A DNA stretch of 43,586 nt from an uncultured Pelagibacteraceae bacterium. GTDB taxonomy: Bacteria; Pseudomonadota; Alphaproteobacteria; Pelagibacterales; Pelagibacteraceae. Below the pieces are notes generated by a model. The model was not told the origin of the DNA. It saw nothing but the letters and a program-made list of their open reading frames with translations, and did no database searches. Below are positions 16,262-25,279 of this stretch, one piece after another (the first letter of the stretch is position 1; every line of letters begins with the position of its first letter). The DNA lies in NCBI GenBank assembly GCA_902574705.1, contig CACGOM010000009.1, positions 1 through 43,586 of the forward strand. Reading direction: 5' to 3'. Both the position numbers and the translations under genes were made by a program.

Positions 16262-17920
16262 ATGTCAAAAAATATAAGCAATCTATCTGGGAGAATTGGT
16301 CTCAAAAATAACCTGTTCCAAAAAATATCAGAAAGATCACTTAAATCAAAAAATGACAATGGTATGAAGGAAATTGCTAATGAATATAAGATGGGCGTTT
16401 CCACAATTCATGGAGCTGAAAGTTTTTATGAATTTTTAAGACCATCTCATAGGGAAAAAAAAGCATTTGTTTGTAATGGTAGTGCATGTATGTGTGCTGG
16501 CACACAAGAAACTTTAAAGGAAAAATTACAAGAAAAACTTGGTGAAGATAAAGTTGGAGAGATGTTTTGCTTAGGTCATTGTTATGAAAATCATGCGTTT
16601 CATTATGATGGGGAGAATTATGCTGGAAACGATATTAATCAAATAGATAAAATTATTAATGGAGAAAATATAAAACAAGAAAAATATTTTTCTAAGAGTT
16701 TCGCAACTACAAGTTTTCTGATGGATGATAAATTATCAAATCTAGATCAATTTAAAGATAGTTTAAATAAATTCATCAATACTGATAAAAAGGAAATTGT
16801 TAACTCATTATTATCATCAAATTTAACTGGAAGAGGTGGTGCTGGATTTCCAACTGGAATGAAATGGGATTTTTGTAGCAAAGCAAAGTCTGAAAAAAAA
16901 TATGTAGTGTGTAATGCAGATGAAGGAGACTCAGGAGCCTTCTCCGACAGATATTTATTAGAAGATCAACCTTTAAAAGTTTTATTTGGAATGATTATCT
17001 GTGGTTATGTAATTGGAAGTGATGAGGGAGTACTTTACATCAGAGGTGAATATCCAAAATCAATTGAAGCAATTAATGGAAGTATTAATGCATTAAAACA
17101 AGCAGGATTATTAGGTGATAAAATTTTAAGTACTAATTTTTCTTTTGATTTAAATATATGTATAGGCCAAGGAGCTTATATATGTGGTGAGGAGACTGCA
17201 TTAATAGCATCAATAGAAGGAAGAAGAGCTGAAGTAGATGTTAGACCACCTTTTCCTGTAACTGAAGGGTTATATAAAAAACCAACAGTAGTAAATAATG
17301 TAGAAACTTTAGCAGCAGCTACTGGAATATTATTAAATGGTGCTGAAAAATTTTCATCAATAGGAAATAAAAAATCTGCAGGCACTAAACTTGTATGTCT
17401 AGATAGTTTTTTTAATAAACCAGGCGTATATGAAATAGATATGGGAACTCCAATGAAAAAAATATTTGAAGAATTTGGTGGAGGATTAAAAGAAGAAGTA
17501 AAAGCATTTCAAATTGGTGGACCTTTAGGAGGAATTGTTCCAGTAAAAGAAATTGAAAAATTAAATTTAGATTTTCAAGAATTTACAGCTGCAGGCTTTA
17601 TGTTAGGACATGCTAGTGTTGTTAGTATACCGAAAAATTTTAGTATGGCTGAGTATATTCATCATTTATTTGAATTTTCAGCTGAAGAATCGTGTGGCAA
17701 ATGTTTTCCAGGTAGACTCGGATCTTACAGAGGAAAGGAAATGTTTGATCAATTGAAAAAAGGAACATCAAAAATTCCATTAAAATTACTAAATGAACTC
17801 TTAATCACTATGAAAAAAGGTTGTTTATGCGCACTTTGCGGAGCTATACCAACGCCTATAATGAACATCTTAAAGTATTTTGGTGATGAAATGAAAAATG
17901 ATATACTTAAAGACAATTAA
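16262..17920 (+). CDS. NAD-dependent formate dehydrogenase beta subunit, fused FdsG-FdsB (NuoE-NuoF) type
   Basis: 552 residues. The N-terminal NuoE-like part (about 1-140) has 2Fe-2S cysteines Cys71/Cys76 (FVCNGSACMCAGT) and Cys103/Cys107 (FCLGHC). The NuoF-like part has the FMN loop GRGGAGFPTGMKW near 190, the NADH segment ICGEETALIASIEGRR, and a C-terminal Fe-S motif. The Fe-S motif is odd: Cys478-x2-Cys481 is followed by Gly484 where NuoF/FdsB normally have a third Cys. The fourth-ligand site reads CLCALC with Cys521, 523 and 526. Electrons from formate should pass to NAD+ through this subunit. The fused two-subunit plan is like Methylorubrum FDH1. The stop and the alpha subunit start overlap as TAATG. 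Confidence 0.9.
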   Translation: MSKNISNLSGRIGLKNNLFQKISERSLKSKNDNGMKEIANEYKMGVSTIHGAESFYEFLRPSHREKKAFVCNGSACMCAGTQETLKEKLQEKLGEDKVGEMFCLGHCYENHAFHYDGENYAGNDINQIDKIINGENIKQEKYFSKSFATTSFLMDDKLSNLDQFKDSLNKFINTDKKEIVNSLLSSNLTGRGGAGFPTGMKWDFCSKAKSEKKYVVCNADEGDSGAFSDRYLLEDQPLKVLFGMIICGYVIGSDEGVLYIRGEYPKSIEAINGSINALKQAGLLGDKILSTNFSFDLNICIGQGAYICGEETALIASIEGRRAEVDVRPPFPVTEGLYKKPTVVNNVETLAAATGILLNGAEKFSSIGNKKSAGTKLVCLDSFFNKPGVYEIDMGTPMKKIFEEFGGGLKEEVKAFQIGGPLGGIVPVKEIEKLNLDFQEFTAAGFMLGHASVVSIPKNFSMAEYIHHLFEFSAEESCGKCFPGRLGSYRGKEMFDQLKKGTSKIPLKLLNELLITMKKGCLCALCGAIPTPIMNILKYFGDEMKNDILKDN

Positions 17921-20688
17921 TGAGCTCTGAAAAAAGAAAAATTGCATATATAGATGGAAAACCTTATGAAATAGGTCCAAACCATACTTCTATTTTAAAA
18001 TTTGTAAAAAGTTATCTTGGAGAAAAAAAAGTACCTACACTATGTGATGATCCGAATTTAGCTCCTTATGGAGCGTGTAGAGTCTGTTCTGTAGAAGTTG
18101 CTTTAGAAAAAGATGGTCCCACAAAGGTTGTTGCTTCTTGTCATACACCAATAGGTGAAAATCAGCATGTGTTTACAAACAATGAAACTTTGGAAGGTTT
18201 AAGAAAAAACATTGTAGAACTTGTAATTTCTGATCATCCAATGAATTGTAGCACTTGTGAAGTTGATCAAAACTGTGAGTTACAAACTGTAGCAAATGAT
18301 CTAGGAATTAAAGAACATAGATACAATAATCCAAAACAAAACAAGGGAATTCCAAAAGATACATCTCATGCTTACATGAGAATGAATTTGGATAACTGTA
18401 TAAACTGTGGAAGATGTGTAAGAGCTTGTGATGAAATTCAAGGTTCATTTGTTTTAACAATGAGTGGAAGAGGATTTGAGTCTAGAATAACCACGGACAA
18501 TGATATGATGTTTGGAGATTCGTCATGCGTATCTTGTGGAGCTTGCGCACATACATGCCCAACAGATGCTATATCTGATGTATTTCAATCAAAATCTGCA
18601 AAAGTAGATAAAAAAGTTAGAACAACTTGTTCTTATTGCGGAGTGGGATGCAATCTGGAAGCGTCTATTAAAGATGGAAAAGTTGTTGCAATTGATACAC
18701 CAAAAGAAACAGAAGTTAATGCAGGACATACATGTATTAAAGGTAGATATGCTTTTGGTTTTTATGACCATCCTGATAGATTAAGAAGTCCACTTATTAA
18801 AAGAAGTGGGAAATTTGAAGAAGCTTCATGGGATGAAGCTTATGAGTATATTAAAAATAAACTAGAAAAAATTAAAAAAGAAAACGGTCCTGATGCAATT
18901 GCAGGAATTTCTTCTGCAAGATGTACAAATGAGGAAAATTATGTATTCCAAAAAATGATAAGAGCTGTAGTTGGAACGAATAATATAGACTGTTGCGCAA
19001 GAATTTGTCACTCTCCAACTGCATGGGGAATGCAGCAAACTTTTGGTACAGGAGCAGCAACAAATTCCACTGAAGATATTTATCATGCAGATTTATTTAT
19101 CGTAATTGGCGCAAATCCAACCAATGCTCATCCAGTGACTGGAGCAAAAATTAAACAACAAGTTATGAAGGGTAAAAAATTGATTGTATTAGATCCAGTA
19201 ACAACTGAGCTTGCAAGACTAGCTGACTATCATATTAAATTAAAACCTGGTTCAAATGTAGCTGTGCTTAATATGATGTTATACTTCATAGTAAAAGGAA
19301 ATTTACTAAATAAAGATTTTGTTGAAAAAAGAACAGAAGGATTTGACGAATTTTTAAAACATATAAATAGTTTAGATATTGATCATTTAGCAAGTGTTGC
19401 TGGAGTTGAAAAACAATTAGTTAAAGAAGCTGCAATTGCATATGCTACAGCAAATAATTCAATGGAATTTCATGGATTAGGAGTTACAGAGCATGAGCAA
19501 GGTTCTAAAACTGTAATGCTTATTGCTGACCTTGCTATGATTACAGGAAACATCGGTAGAAGAGGTGTTGGAGTTAATCCTCTTAGAGGGCAAAATAATG
19601 TTCAAGGTGCTGCTGACATGGGATGTCAACCACATCAAGGCGCTGGTTATTTTCCAGTTGCAGATAAAAAAATCCAAGAATTTTATACAGAAAAATATGG
19701 AGTAGTACATCCAACTAAAGCAGGATTAAAAATTCCTGAAATTTTTGATGCAGCTATAAATAAAGAAGTTAAAGGGTTATGGATAATCGGTGAAGATATT
19801 GTTCAAACCGATCCAAATAGTGCTCATGTTGTAAAGGCTATGGAGTCATTAGATTTATTAGTAGTCCAAGAAATTTTTATGAGTGAGACAGCAAAATTAG
19901 CTGATGTTGTCTTGCCAGGAACTACTTTCTTAGAAAAAGATGGAACTTTTACTAATACAGAAAGAAGAGTTCAAAGAGTAAATAAAGCAGCAGAGCCTTT
20001 ACCTGGAACTAAACCTGACGGAGTTATTGTAACCGATATGATGCAAAAACTAGGATATGATCAACCTACATACGATGCGGACCAAGTATTAGCAGAAGTA
20101 GCAGATGTTGTTCCGTTCTTTAAAGGTATTACTCGAGAAAGACTTGGTAAATTAGGTTTACAATGGCCAGTAAAAGAAGATGGAACAGATACAAAAATTT
20201 TACACGAAAAAGAATTTAAATTAGGAAAAGGAAGACTGAAATCTTTCAACTGGCAAGAGTCCACTGAGTTAAAAAATAATAAAAAAGAATATCCTCTAAT
20301 TTTAACAACAAGTAGAGTTTTGCAACATTATAATGCTGCAACAATGACAAGAAGAACAAAAAACTTAAAAATAGTAGACGAGGATATTTTATTGCTACAT
20401 CCAAATGATGCTAAAAGTAGAGAGTTAAATAGTGGAGATATTGCAAGGCTATATTCCGGTAGAGGTGAGGTATCATTAAAAGTTGAAGTTACTGATAAAG
20501 TAAAAGAAGGAATTGTTTTCACAACATTTCATTTTCCAGAACATATGGTTAATATGGTTACAGGTGATGGCAAAGATGAAGAAACTAAATGTGCAGAATA
20601 TAAAGTATCTGCTGTTAATGTTCAAAAAATATCAAACAAATTTAAGACTGAAATAACCCCAAAAGAAAAGGAAGCAGAAGTAAGATAA
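17920..20688 (+). CDS. fdsA: NAD-dependent formate dehydrogenase alpha subunit (Mo/W-bis-MGD)
   Basis: 922 residues. N-terminal NuoG-like region: 2Fe-2S cysteines 42, 53, 56 and 74; a His106-Cys110-Cys113-Cys119 cluster; two ferredoxin-type 4Fe-4S sets (160/163/166/170 and 203/206/209/213). The catalytic part opens with the 4Fe-4S motif CSYCGVGC (237/240/244, plus Cys272). It has Cys363 in ARICHSPTAWG, the position of selenocysteine in E. coli FdhH, so this is a cysteine-type enzyme. GVNPLRGQNNVQG and the C-terminal MGD-binding domain follow. It oxidises formate to CO2. Mo versus W cannot be told from sequence. Gene symbol follows the Fds/FDH1 type; fdhF-like names are also used. Confidence 0.92.
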   Translation: MSSEKRKIAYIDGKPYEIGPNHTSILKFVKSYLGEKKVPTLCDDPNLAPYGACRVCSVEVALEKDGPTKVVASCHTPIGENQHVFTNNETLEGLRKNIVELVISDHPMNCSTCEVDQNCELQTVANDLGIKEHRYNNPKQNKGIPKDTSHAYMRMNLDNCINCGRCVRACDEIQGSFVLTMSGRGFESRITTDNDMMFGDSSCVSCGACAHTCPTDAISDVFQSKSAKVDKKVRTTCSYCGVGCNLEASIKDGKVVAIDTPKETEVNAGHTCIKGRYAFGFYDHPDRLRSPLIKRSGKFEEASWDEAYEYIKNKLEKIKKENGPDAIAGISSARCTNEENYVFQKMIRAVVGTNNIDCCARICHSPTAWGMQQTFGTGAATNSTEDIYHADLFIVIGANPTNAHPVTGAKIKQQVMKGKKLIVLDPVTTELARLADYHIKLKPGSNVAVLNMMLYFIVKGNLLNKDFVEKRTEGFDEFLKHINSLDIDHLASVAGVEKQLVKEAAIAYATANNSMEFHGLGVTEHEQGSKTVMLIADLAMITGNIGRRGVGVNPLRGQNNVQGAADMGCQPHQGAGYFPVADKKIQEFYTEKYGVVHPTKAGLKIPEIFDAAINKEVKGLWIIGEDIVQTDPNSAHVVKAMESLDLLVVQEIFMSETAKLADVVLPGTTFLEKDGTFTNTERRVQRVNKAAEPLPGTKPDGVIVTDMMQKLGYDQPTYDADQVLAEVADVVPFFKGITRERLGKLGLQWPVKEDGTDTKILHEKEFKLGKGRLKSFNWQESTELKNNKKEYPLILTTSRVLQHYNAATMTRRTKNLKIVDEDILLLHPNDAKSRELNSGDIARLYSGRGEVSLKVEVTDKVKEGIVFTTFHFPEHMVNMVTGDGKDEETKCAEYKVSAVNVQKISNKFKTEITPKEKEAEVR

Positions 20689-20698
20689 ATATACCTAA

Positions 20699-20872
20699 AT
20701 GGTAAATTTATTAAAAAAATTTTACAAACCTTTTGCAATTACATATATTTTATTAAGTATAGCTCTTGGATCTTATCCAATGTTTAATTTTTATACTTTT
20801 AAAGGACAGCTAATAATATTTGGTGTTTCTATATTCAATGGAGTTATGGGAATATATGTAAAAAAATTATAA
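20699..20872 (+). CDS. 57-residue membrane protein at the end of the formate dehydrogenase operon
   Basis: A short open frame starts ATG (MVNLLKKFYKP) ten bases after the fdsA stop and ends TAA at 20870-20872. It predicts two hydrophobic helices (FAITYILLSIALGSY and LIIFGVSIFNGVMGIYV) joined by a short polar loop, with Lys at both ends. It fills nearly all the space up to the convergent FAD oxidoreductase and overlaps that gene's stop by six bases. It is not the soluble FdsD subunit found in some fds operons. Role unknown; a membrane anchor or stabiliser for the dehydrogenase is only a guess. Confidence 0.6.
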   Translation: MVNLLKKFYKPFAITYILLSIALGSYPMFNFYTFKGQLIIFGVSIFNGVMGIYVKKL

Positions 20873-21970
20873 TACGTAGGGTTCGTGTCTTACTTCACTA
20901 TTTAAAACTCTCTCAACAGAAAAAGCGCTTATATCTATAGTTTGATATGAACCGGTCGTTATCAACTCCGTTAAAGCTCTTCCTATTCCTGGGGCTTGCA
21001 TCAATCCTCTGCCTGTAAAACCTGTAGCCATATAAACATTTTCATATTTAGGATGCTTTCCTACAACTGCATTATTATCAAGTTTATTACAATCGTAATA
21101 TCCAGCCCAACCTCCAGTTAATTTCAGCTCTTCAAAAGCAGGTATTCTCTTAGCCAATGCTGGCCATACAAGTTCTTCAAAATCATTCCACGCAGGTTCT
21201 AAATCATTTGCATCAAATACTGATATAGGTGATCCTGCTAAATATTCTTTTCCCTCTGGTCTCCAATAAACTCCTGTGGTTAAATCTCCAGTTAATGGCA
21301 TCTCTGGAATATGTTTAGGACACTTTACTCTAAAAACTGTATGTTTTTGAGGAACTACCGGAATATCTTCTAACAATTCTTTCGTCCAACAACCAGCTGC
21401 TGAGACAATTGTTTTTGCATTAATTTCATTTAAACTTTTGACTTCACCTTTAATAAATTCTGCTCCTAATTCAATTGCCTTACTCTTTAAAGCTGCATGA
21501 AACATAAAAGGATCAATCCAACCCTCAGTTTTATTGTCTGTAAAAGTTGCAGTTTCAATTCCATCAGAATTTACGTATGGAAAATATTTTGAGAGTTCGG
21601 TTCCTTTAATATTTTTTGTACCTGCGTCACATGCTTTATGGTTTTCCAACGCTTTATATTGTTCATCAGCATGTTCTGGACCAAACATTAATAAATATCC
21701 ATTTGCAACCATGCTTGCTGTTGGATTTGGATTTTTTTCTGTTTTTAAGGTCTCTGATATATTAAATATGAATTCTTTAGCAAATTTTCCTAATAGAATA
21801 TTTTCTTTTTGAAAAAATTGTCTTCTGAAACCTCCCAAAGATAGAGGAAAAGAGGCATTTTTATACGTCGGATCTCTCTCAATAACTTTTACTTTTCGAC
21901 CTTCTTTTGAAAGGAAATAAGCAGCTGAAGCACCAATAATACCCCCGCCTATAACTACAACATCATCCAT
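20867..21970 (-). CDS. FAD-dependent oxidoreductase, DAO family (FOXRED1-like)
   Basis: 367 residues. The dinucleotide-binding motif VIGGGIIGASAAYFLS is at the N-terminus. The C-terminal GFTGRGLMQAPGIGRALTEL and TIDISAFSVERV segments match the FOXRED1/sarcosine-oxidase-like branch of the D-amino-acid-oxidase fold. Members oxidise secondary or tertiary amines such as sarcosine, dimethylglycine or N-methyl amino acids, or D-amino acids. The substrate here is not proven. By context, sarcosine from creatinase is a candidate, though the two genes are 9 kb apart. It is a single gene, convergent with the formate dehydrogenase operon and divergent (53 bases) from the SDR gene. Confidence 0.85.
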   Translation of the reverse strand: MDDVVVIGGGIIGASAAYFLSKEGRKVKVIERDPTYKNASFPLSLGGFRRQFFQKENILLGKFAKEFIFNISETLKTEKNPNPTASMVANGYLLMFGPEHADEQYKALENHKACDAGTKNIKGTELSKYFPYVNSDGIETATFTDNKTEGWIDPFMFHAALKSKAIELGAEFIKGEVKSLNEINAKTIVSAAGCWTKELLEDIPVVPQKHTVFRVKCPKHIPEMPLTGDLTTGVYWRPEGKEYLAGSPISVFDANDLEPAWNDFEELVWPALAKRIPAFEELKLTGGWAGYYDCNKLDNNAVVGKHPKYENVYMATGFTGRGLMQAPGIGRALTELITTGSYQTIDISAFSVERVLNSEVRHEPYVL

Positions 21971-22023
21971 AAAAATAAATTACTAGCATAAATTAAATTA
22001 ATAATTAAATACAATATTAACTT

Positions 22024-22785
22024 ATGAATAAAAAAGTAGTGTGGATAACTGGCGCAAGTAGCGGTATTGGCAAATCATTGGCATTAAAATTTGCAAATGA
22101 GGGTTGGAATGTCGCAATCTCAGCTAGAAGAGAAAATTTATTGAATGAGATTTCCGAATCTAATGAAAATATAAAGTCTTTTCCATTAGATGTTACTAAC
22201 AAAGCTAAGTGTAAAGAAGTATTTAACAAAATAAAAGAACATTTTGGAAATATAGACATTTGTTTTTTTTCAACAGGAACTTGGAGTCCAAAAGAAGAAA
22301 AAGATATAGATGTTGAGCAAATAGAAAATGTTTTTAAAGTAAATTTTTTTGGTACTTTGTATTGTATTAAAGCTGTTGAAGAATATTTTAAAAATAAAAA
22401 GGCTGGAATAATAACTATAGTATCTTCTATTGCTGGCTATAGAGGCCTACCAAATACAACAGGATATGGACCTTCAAAATCTGCATTGATTAGCTTAGCA
22501 GAAAGTTTATATTTTGATTTTGAAAGGCATAATGTAAGAGTATGTTTGGTTTCACCCGGCTTTATAAAAACACCAATGACTGATAAAAATGATTTTAAAA
22601 TGCCTTTTTTAAAAACTCCAGAATTTGCAGCAGATAAAATTTTTGAGGGATTAGTTAAAAAAAATAACTTTGAAATTCATTTCCCTAAAGAGCTAACGTT
22701 AACTCTTAAGTTTTTTAAATTGTTGCCAAGCAAATTATATTTTAATCTAGTGAAAAAAGGAACAAAGTTTCAAAAAAAAGATTAA
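22024..22785 (+). CDS. short-chain dehydrogenase/reductase
   Basis: 253 residues, classical SDR length. NAD(P)-binding TGASSGIG at 9-16, an NFFG segment near 107-110, catalytic Ser134/135 in TIVSSIAGYRG, and Tyr148-x3-Lys152 in TGYGPSKSA. SPGFIKTPMTDK follows. Arg35 and Arg36 after the second strand suggest NADPH preference. Substrate unknown. An SDR of this sort often accompanies the CFA/DUF1365/amine-oxidase cluster that lies convergently next door. Stop codons of this gene and the DUF3833 gene interleave in TTAA (22782-22785). Confidence 0.9.
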   Translation: MNKKVVWITGASSGIGKSLALKFANEGWNVAISARRENLLNEISESNENIKSFPLDVTNKAKCKEVFNKIKEHFGNIDICFFSTGTWSPKEEKDIDVEQIENVFKVNFFGTLYCIKAVEEYFKNKKAGIITIVSSIAGYRGLPNTTGYGPSKSALISLAESLYFDFERHNVRVCLVSPGFIKTPMTDKNDFKMPFLKTPEFAADKIFEGLVKKNNFEIHFPKELTLTLKFFKLLPSKLYFNLVKKGTKFQKKD

Positions 22786-23330
22786 TCTTTTACAAAAACT
22801 ACTGTTAGATCAGCAACTCTAATTCCGAATTTTGTCATCTTTGCTCTATTGATAGCAACTTTTTCATCTTGCATAAAAATCCAATCATCAAAAGTGATTT
22901 TCATTTCTTTGCCTTTAACTGGAACTAATAAAACATATTCAAATTTAAATGCAGGTCCATATGAAAATCCTTTTGCTTTTCCAACTACATCTCCTGCCGT
23001 ACCTTCGTAATTGTGTTCATCAATCTTATTTATTTTCCACTGTCTATTTTGAACTTCTCCATCATCCCAATTAAATGTTTCATCTAAAATCAATTGTTTT
23101 CCATCCCATTTACCATTTAGCGTTGCTGAGAATTGTCTTGTGACTTTGCCTGATCTATTTTGCAAAACTCCCCAAGCTTTTACTTCGCCTAATAAATATT
23201 CTTCAATTATTAATCTTGGTTTTTTATCTTTAAAATCTTCTGGTTTCATAGAGCTATTTGATGAACAGTTTGTAATAAATTGAGCAAAAATTATCAATAA
23301 AATTAAATTAAAAAATTTAAAAACTTTCAT
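22782..23330 (-). CDS. DUF3833 family lipoprotein
   Basis: 182 residues. The first 22 residues form a lipoprotein signal with hydrophobic core LILLIIFAQF and lipobox ITNC, predicting acylation at Cys22. The mature part is a beta-rich domain with AWGVLQNRSGKVTRQFSATL, DETFNWDDGE and FDDWIFMQDE, the pattern of DUF3833. Family function is unknown, but it recurrently sits with cyclopropane-fatty-acid-synthase-like and DUF1365 genes, as here (7 bases after the CFA-family gene). Probably a periplasm-facing lipid-associated protein. Confidence 0.85.
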   Translation of the reverse strand: MKVFKFFNLILLIIFAQFITNCSSNSSMKPEDFKDKKPRLIIEEYLLGEVKAWGVLQNRSGKVTRQFSATLNGKWDGKQLILDETFNWDDGEVQNRQWKINKIDEHNYEGTAGDVVGKAKGFSYGPAFKFEYVLLVPVKGKEMKITFDDWIFMQDEKVAINRAKMTKFGIRVADLTVVFVKD

Positions 23331-23337
23331 AAAATAT

Positions 23338-24525
23338 TTATTTATTTTGTAGTGAGAATTGTATCAAATCAATATTTTTTGATTTAAAGCCTGCTTCACA
23401 ATATGACAAATAAAAATCCCACATTTTTTTAAAAGTTAAGTCAAATCCTTGCTTTGAAATTAAATCCCATTTTTTTTGAAATTCATCTCGCCAAATTTTT
23501 AAAGTGTCAGAGTAATGCTCGCCATATGAGTTCATCAAATCAAGCGTCAAACCATTTTTTGTAGAAAGTTGCTCTAAACTATTTTTAGAAGGCAAAAAAC
23601 CTCCTGGAAATATATATTTTTGAATGAAATCTTCTTTTGTCTTATATCTTTTATATAACTTATCATCGATTACAATTGCTTGAATGGCAGCTGTACCGTT
23701 AATGGTTAGATTATTTTTAATCGTTTTAAAGTAACTGTCCAGATAGTTTTGACCTACCGCTTCAATCATTTCTATAGATGCTATTGAATTATATTTTTTA
23801 TTTACGTCTCTATAATCTTTTAATTCAATGTTAATTTTATGGTTTAAATGATTTTTGTATATTCTCTTTTTAGCAAATTCATATTGTTTTTTTGAAATTG
23901 TAATGCAGTCTAACTTTACATCTAAATTTTTACCTACATATTCAGCAAATCCACCCCAACCACATCCTATTTCTAAAATGCTATCTCCCGGCTTTGGTTG
24001 AATTAAATTAATTAATTTAAAATATTTATTATATTGAGCAGATTCTAAATCTTTTTTTTTATTATCAAATATTGCACTTGAATAAGTTAAGGATTTATCT
24101 AACCACAAAGAAAAAAAATTATTTCCTAGATCATAGTGTTTGGCAATATTTGCTTTGCTTTTATTTTTAGTATTTTTTATCAAAAAATTCTTAATCATAT
24201 TAATTACAGAAAAATCAAATACTCCTGAAAATTTATAAATTATATTAATATTTTTTGCTGTTAATTCTATTAAGTTAGAAAGATTATTCGTTTCAAAATC
24301 ACCTCTCATATAAGCCTCTGCTAATCCTACACTTCCACTTTTAATTATTCTGTAAGTGAAGCCAGGTTTATTTATCTTTATATTAACATTTAGACCGCTC
24401 GATTCTGTTCCAAAAATATATTTTTTGTCATCATAATTTGTAAGCTCTAGTACGCCATGTTTAATATGCTTCAACATGCTAAAAACTATTTTGTCTGAAA
24501 TATTATTTAAACTCATTTGTCTCAA
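23338..24525 (-). CDS. cfa: cyclopropane-fatty-acyl-phospholipid synthase family methyltransferase
   Basis: 395 residues, near the standard CFA length. The SAM-binding motif is LEIGCGWGGFAEYVG, preceded by AKHYDLGNNFFSLWLDKSLTYSSAIF, the diagnostic CFA region. YIFPGGFLPS and a C-terminal WRDEFQKKW follow. CFA synthases add a methylene from SAM to unsaturated acyl chains of membrane lipids; paralogues add methyl groups instead. The neighbours (FAD amine-oxidase-like protein, DUF1365, DUF3833) match the cluster tied to singlet-oxygen response and furan/methylated fatty acids in Rhodobacter. A methyltransferase role is therefore as likely as cyclopropanation. Overlaps the DUF1365 gene by 23 bases. 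Confidence 0.87.
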   Translation of the reverse strand: MRQMSLNNISDKIVFSMLKHIKHGVLELTNYDDKKYIFGTESSGLNVNIKINKPGFTYRIIKSGSVGLAEAYMRGDFETNNLSNLIELTAKNINIIYKFSGVFDFSVINMIKNFLIKNTKNKSKANIAKHYDLGNNFFSLWLDKSLTYSSAIFDNKKKDLESAQYNKYFKLINLIQPKPGDSILEIGCGWGGFAEYVGKNLDVKLDCITISKKQYEFAKKRIYKNHLNHKINIELKDYRDVNKKYNSIASIEMIEAVGQNYLDSYFKTIKNNLTINGTAAIQAIVIDDKLYKRYKTKEDFIQKYIFPGGFLPSKNSLEQLSTKNGLTLDLMNSYGEHYSDTLKIWRDEFQKKWDLISKQGFDLTFKKMWDFYLSYCEAGFKSKNIDLIQFSLQNK

Positions 24526-25279
24526 AAGTTATTTTATTTAAAATCTTAATTTTCTTTTTTACTAATTTTACTTTTTTAAACCAAAGTTTGAATGCTTCAT
24601 AATGTATTGCAACTATTACTTTAAAAGTCATCAATGGATGTTTTAAATAGTTTAGTATTAGGTTTTTAGAGGTTAAATCTTGTCTTATTCCATCTTGTGA
24701 AGCGAATAAAAGCTTGCCTTCTTTATCGTGTTGATTAATTATAACAGATATTGAGTCTCCAGGTTTTGTCACACTAAAATTATATTCACATTCCATATCA
24801 ATAAAAGGCGACACATAAAACTTTTTATCACATTTATTTTTAATTAATTTTTGATCTTTAGTTTCAAAAATATAAGTATGTTGTTCTCCAAAAGTATTTT
24901 TTACTTCATAAAAAATTGAGATTAATTCGTTGCTCTCATTATAAACATATAAGATTGAAAGTGGATTAAATACGTAACCAAGTATTCTTGGATAGCAAAG
25001 AATTTCCACTCTAAAATTATTAAATTTGATATTTTTGTTAATTAGGTTTTCTTTCACCCATTGTTTAACGTCACTTCCATCTCTATTTCCGTGATCTTTG
25101 TCAAAAAAACTAATTAAATTAAGTCTATTATATGAAAAAAAATTTAAATTATTATTTATTTCATTAATTTCATCTAAATCAATTAATAGACTAAATACTT
25201 TATACTTAAAATGATGTTTTTTAGGTTTAAACCTTTTGTGTATTACTTGTCCCGAATAAATTTTAGAATACTTAATCAT
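24503..25279 (-). CDS. DUF1365 family protein
   Basis: 258 residues. Family segments near the N-terminus include GQVIHKRFKPKKHHFKYKVF and FFDKDHGNRDG. CYPRILGYVFNPLSILYVY lies mid-protein, with FYVSPFIDMECEYNF after it. Biochemical function is not established. The family is nearly always encoded between a flavin amine-oxidase-like protein and a CFA-type methyltransferase, as here, and is suspected to act in fatty-acid modification. Overlaps the upstream amine-oxidase-like gene by eight bases and the downstream CFA gene by 23, so the three proteins are probably made together. Confidence 0.87.
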   Translation of the reverse strand: MIKYSKIYSGQVIHKRFKPKKHHFKYKVFSLLIDLDEINEINNNLNFFSYNRLNLISFFDKDHGNRDGSDVKQWVKENLINKNIKFNNFRVEILCYPRILGYVFNPLSILYVYNESNELISIFYEVKNTFGEQHTYIFETKDQKLIKNKCDKKFYVSPFIDMECEYNFSVTKPGDSISVIINQHDKEGKLLFASQDGIRQDLTSKNLILNYLKHPLMTFKVIVAIHYEAFKLWFKKVKLVKKKIKILNKITFETNEFK

